A DNA stretch of 64,000 bases from contig JBBIQS010000040.1 of NCBI GenBank assembly GCA_037442205.1, positions 7,757-71,756 of the forward strand, given 5' to 3'. Below, piece after piece: positions 61,913 to 64,000 of the stretch. The stretch comes from JBBIQS01 sp037442205 (GTDB lineage Bacteria; Myxococcota; Myxococcia; Myxococcales; UBA5297). The notes beneath the pieces were generated by a model, which made no database searches, had not been told where the DNA came from, and was given only the letters and a program-made list of their open reading frames with translations. The translations under genes and the position numbers were made by a program. The stretch's first letter is position 1. Every line of letters starts with the position of its first letter.

Positions 61913-62878
61913 CTAGCGCGCGGGCGCGGCCGGTCCGGTGAACAGCCGGCGGGCATTTCCTCCGAGCAGCGCCTCCAGCACTTCCGGCCGATAACCGGCG
62001 CCCGCCAACCGGCGCAGCTCTCGATCCCAGGCGTAGGGAAGGTTCGGGAAGTCGGTCCCGAAGAGCACCCGCTCCGGACGCACGGTCAGCAGGCGCGGCG
62101 GCGGCGGAAACGGGAAATAGCCGGCGACCATCATGGTCGTGTCGAGCCAAAGATTGTCGTACCGCTCGAGCAGCCTCTCGTACGCCCCGTACTCGTCGGC
62201 GCCCAGGTGCGGGACGCACAGCCTGAGCGAGGGAAAATTCTCGAGCACCCGCTCCACCCGATCCGCGGAGCAGATGGCGTAGGGATCGCACTTGTAGGCC
62301 GGGCTCTTGGGCTCACGCCCGGCGTGCATCACCAGCGGCAAGCCGCGCTCGGAGCAGAGCTGATAGACCTCCTCCAGCGCCGGGTGATCGGGCCCCAGAC
62401 ACTGCACGTGGCAGTGCAGCTTCACCCCGCGCAGGCCGAGCGCGAACCCCTCCTCGAGGATCGCCCGCGTTCCCTCCTCTCCCGGATAGACGGTGGCCAG
62501 CGGGAGCAGCCGCTCCTGGCCGCGACACAGGTGCGCCATCCAGCGATTCATCTCGGCGGCGATCCCGGGGCGGTGGGCGTACTGCATCACCACCAGCTGA
62601 TCGACCCCACGCGAGAGCAGGAAGTCGATGACCTGCTGGGCGTGCAGCTTGTAGCGGATCGGCCAGCCGTGCTGGTCGAACCAGCGCCACACCGACTCGA
62701 AGAGCCGATTGGGAAAGAGGTGGACGTGGGCGTCGACGACCTTCGGGAGATCTGCGGCGACCCGCGCGCCTTCCTCGTCTTCCAGCGCCGCCAGCGGATG
62801 CGCCAAGACTCCGGCGGAGGAGGACAGCGCGCCCAGGCACGGCATCGGCCCCTGCGGCGAACGATCGAGAGAGCACAT
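61913..62878 (-). CDS. Amidohydrolase (TIM-barrel, amidohydrolase-2 family)
   Basis: A 321-residue protein with the amidohydrolase-2 metal motifs DAHVHLFPN (His at about 51 and 53), GVKLHCHVQ, LVMHAG, VPHLGADE and FGTDFPNLP (metal-binding Asp). These enzymes hydrolyse or decarboxylate cyclic and aromatic acids, but the substrate here is unknown. The first 40 residues are a variable leader with two possible starts (ATG at 62878 or at 62845). It is convergent with the SDR gene. Confidence 0.78.
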   Translation of the reverse strand: MCSLDRSPQGPMPCLGALSSSAGVLAHPLAALEDEEGARVAADLPKVVDAHVHLFPNRLFESVWRWFDQHGWPIRYKLHAQQVIDFLLSRGVDQLVVMQYAHRPGIAAEMNRWMAHLCRGQERLLPLATVYPGEEGTRAILEEGFALGLRGVKLHCHVQCLGPDHPALEEVYQLCSERGLPLVMHAGREPKSPAYKCDPYAICSADRVERVLENFPSLRLCVPHLGADEYGAYERLLERYDNLWLDTTMMVAGYFPFPPPPRLLTVRPERVLFGTDFPNLPYAWDRELRRLAGAGYRPEVLEALLGGNARRLFTGPAAPAR

Positions 62879-62983
62879 GGCGGGCTCGATTCTGCTACGG
62901 AGCGGCGCATTCTGCTCGAAGGTGAGAACGACTCGGCCCCTCCCGCCGCGGCTGCCGGCGAAGAGAGGCCGAAGACTGTCGGG

Positions 62984-62998
62984 CGGGCGATTCGCCCG
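62984..62998 (-). terminator. Short hairpin after the nuoN stop
   Basis: CGGGCG/CGCCCG with a three-base loop begins six bases past the nuoN stop. It is a weak terminator candidate without a T-run. Confidence 0.35.
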
Positions 62999-63004
62999 TA
63001 GCTG

Positions 63005-64000
63005 CTAGCCGCGGACGACGATGCTCACCGCGCGCTCGGCGGCCTCGGACAGCGGCGCCCAGTAGACGCCGAACACCAGCAGCGCCGACATCAGCCCGAG
63101 CATCAGGCCGTTGTAGCTCATCGGCACCTCGACCGGGGTCTCGTCGGTCCCCTTCTCCAGGAACATCGCCCGGATGACCCGCGCGTAGTAGTAGAGGCTC
63201 ACCGCGCTGTTCAGCACGCCGATGATCGCCAGCGCCCACCAGCCATTGGCCGCCATCCCGGAGGTCGAGGTGGCTTTCACGATCACCGCGTAGAACAGGT
63301 AGAACTTGCCGATGAAGCCGGCCAGCGGCGGCAGTCCGGTCAGGCTGAACAGGAACACCGCCATCGCGATGGCCATGAACGGCGCCCGCTTGGCCAGCCC
63401 GCGGTAGTCGAAGATCGACTCCGCTCCGCTCCCCTTCGACACCGCGCCCACCACGATGAACGCGCCCAGGTTCATCAGCAGGTAGAAACACAGGTAGAGC
63501 AGCACCGACATGTTGCCGAGGTTGGTGCCGCTCGACAGCCCCATCATCAGGTAGCCGGCGTGAGCGATCGAGCTGTAGGCCAGCAGCCGCTTGAGGTTGG
63601 TCTGGTTGATGGCCGCGAAGTTGCCCAGGGTCATGGTGATCGCCGCCACCACTCCCAGCACCGCCGGCCAGGGCAGGTTCCCAGCCGCCTTCGCCACCCC
63701 GTGCAGATCCGGGGTCGAGACCGTCGCCAGCCCGAAGAAGAAGAAGCGCACCGCCAGCGCGAAGCCGGCCGCCTTGGGCGCCACCGACAGGAAGGCGGTG
63801 AACGGGGTCGGCGCGCCTTCGTAGACGTCGGGGCACCACATGTGCCAGGGCACGCTGGCCACCTTGTAGCCGATCCCCGCCAGCACGAAGACCACCGCCA
63901 CCAGCAGCGCCAGCTGCGCGGCGTGGTGCGCGTTGCCGCTCATCCCGACGAGGCTGCTGCTATATCCCGCCACCCCATTGGCCAGCGCGTAGATGTCGGT
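63005..64000 (-). CDS. nuoN: NADH-quinone oxidoreductase subunit N (5'-truncated by window edge)
   Basis: The frame is open to the window edge at base 64000, leaving 331 C-terminal residues. At least eight to nine hydrophobic helices are visible. The key membrane Lys in the proton path (WHMWCPDVYEGAPTPFTAF, LKRLLAYSSIAHAGY, LTGLPPLAGFIGKFYLF) fits complex I subunit N (antiporter-like). It would be one of the last genes of a nuo operon, with preceding genes to the right of the window. Confidence 0.9.
   Translation of the reverse strand, partial: TDIYALANGVAGYSSSLVGMSGNAHHAAQLALLVAVVFVLAGIGYKVASVPWHMWCPDVYEGAPTPFTAFLSVAPKAAGFALAVRFFFFGLATVSTPDLHGVAKAAGNLPWPAVLGVVAAITMTLGNFAAINQTNLKRLLAYSSIAHAGYLMMGLSSGTNLGNMSVLLYLCFYLLMNLGAFIVVGAVSKGSGAESIFDYRGLAKRAPFMAIAMAVFLFSLTGLPPLAGFIGKFYLFYAVIVKATSTSGMAANGWWALAIIGVLNSAVSLYYYARVIRAMFLEKGTDETPVEVPMSYNGLMLGLMSALLVFGVYWAPLSEAAERAVSIVVRG

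Overview
This 64 kb window is a stretch of bacterial chromosome, roughly two-thirds or more G+C, packed with genes on both strands. No transposase, integrase, phage gene, tRNA, rRNA or CRISPR array was seen. Gene content points to the Myxococcota (former Deltaproteobacteria). The signs are a methyl-accepting-protein-free chemosensory cluster with a HEAT-repeat protein, an FHA-CpaF fusion ATPase, a PilZ protein, many lipoproteins with Ig/PKD or ASH-type domains, and a sigma factor/caspase operon. This placement is inferred from gene content; no marker gene was compared.

Layout. 1-12 kb: the end of a 2-oxoacid:ferredoxin oxidoreductase gamma gene, then mostly single genes: envelope lipoproteins, a polysaccharide deacetylase, an SDR enzyme, an M23 peptidase, a c-type cytochrome, panD, and an Ach1/Cat1-type CoA transferase. 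12.9-21.3 kb: a minus-strand chemosensory operon running response regulator, CheA, CheW, CheW, HEAT protein (frameshifted), CheR, CheB, response regulator. 21.5-24.6 kb: a secreted protein, a PilZ protein, and an mtnP-pfkB pair. 24.9-31.7 kb: a tightly coupled five-gene operon encoding an ECF sigma factor, a membrane anti-sigma candidate, a caspase-family lipoprotein with an EF-hand loop and a probable C-terminal beta-barrel, a Cys-rich lipoprotein, and a large Ig/PKD plus beta-propeller lipoprotein. This is the strongest candidate here for an undescribed system.

31.9-41.2 kb: a nine-gene arginine operon in the order argR-argG-(P-loop protein)-argC-argD-argF'-argB-M20 deacylase-argH, with start/stop overlaps at most junctions. 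The carbamoyltransferase is of the N-acyl-ornithine type, so the pathway probably runs through N-acetylcitrulline (or N-succinylcitrulline), and the M20 enzyme removes the acyl group late. A P-loop protein of unknown function is coupled between argG and argC, and ArgH lacks the usual C-terminal region. 41.4-50.8 kb: two paralogous FHA/transmembrane proteins, the FHA-CpaF ATPase, a CpaC-type secretin, a CpaA-type prepilin peptidase and an AMIN-domain protein with an 87-bp coding repeat. Together these look like part of a Tad-type pilus or secretion machine with phosphothreonine-dependent control.

50.9-64 kb: an alpha/beta hydrolase, folC, a YkgJ-like CxxC protein, then a possible cyclic-nucleotide module. 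The module holds a class II-like phosphodiesterase, a CRP-family protein and a CHASE2 adenylate cyclase. The window ends with an ASH-domain lipoprotein, a PHP phosphoesterase, another SDR enzyme, an amidohydrolase and the 5'-truncated end of nuoN.

Two genes (2813-3387 and 15309-17335) each appear to carry a one-base deletion. They could be true pseudogenes or sequencing errors.
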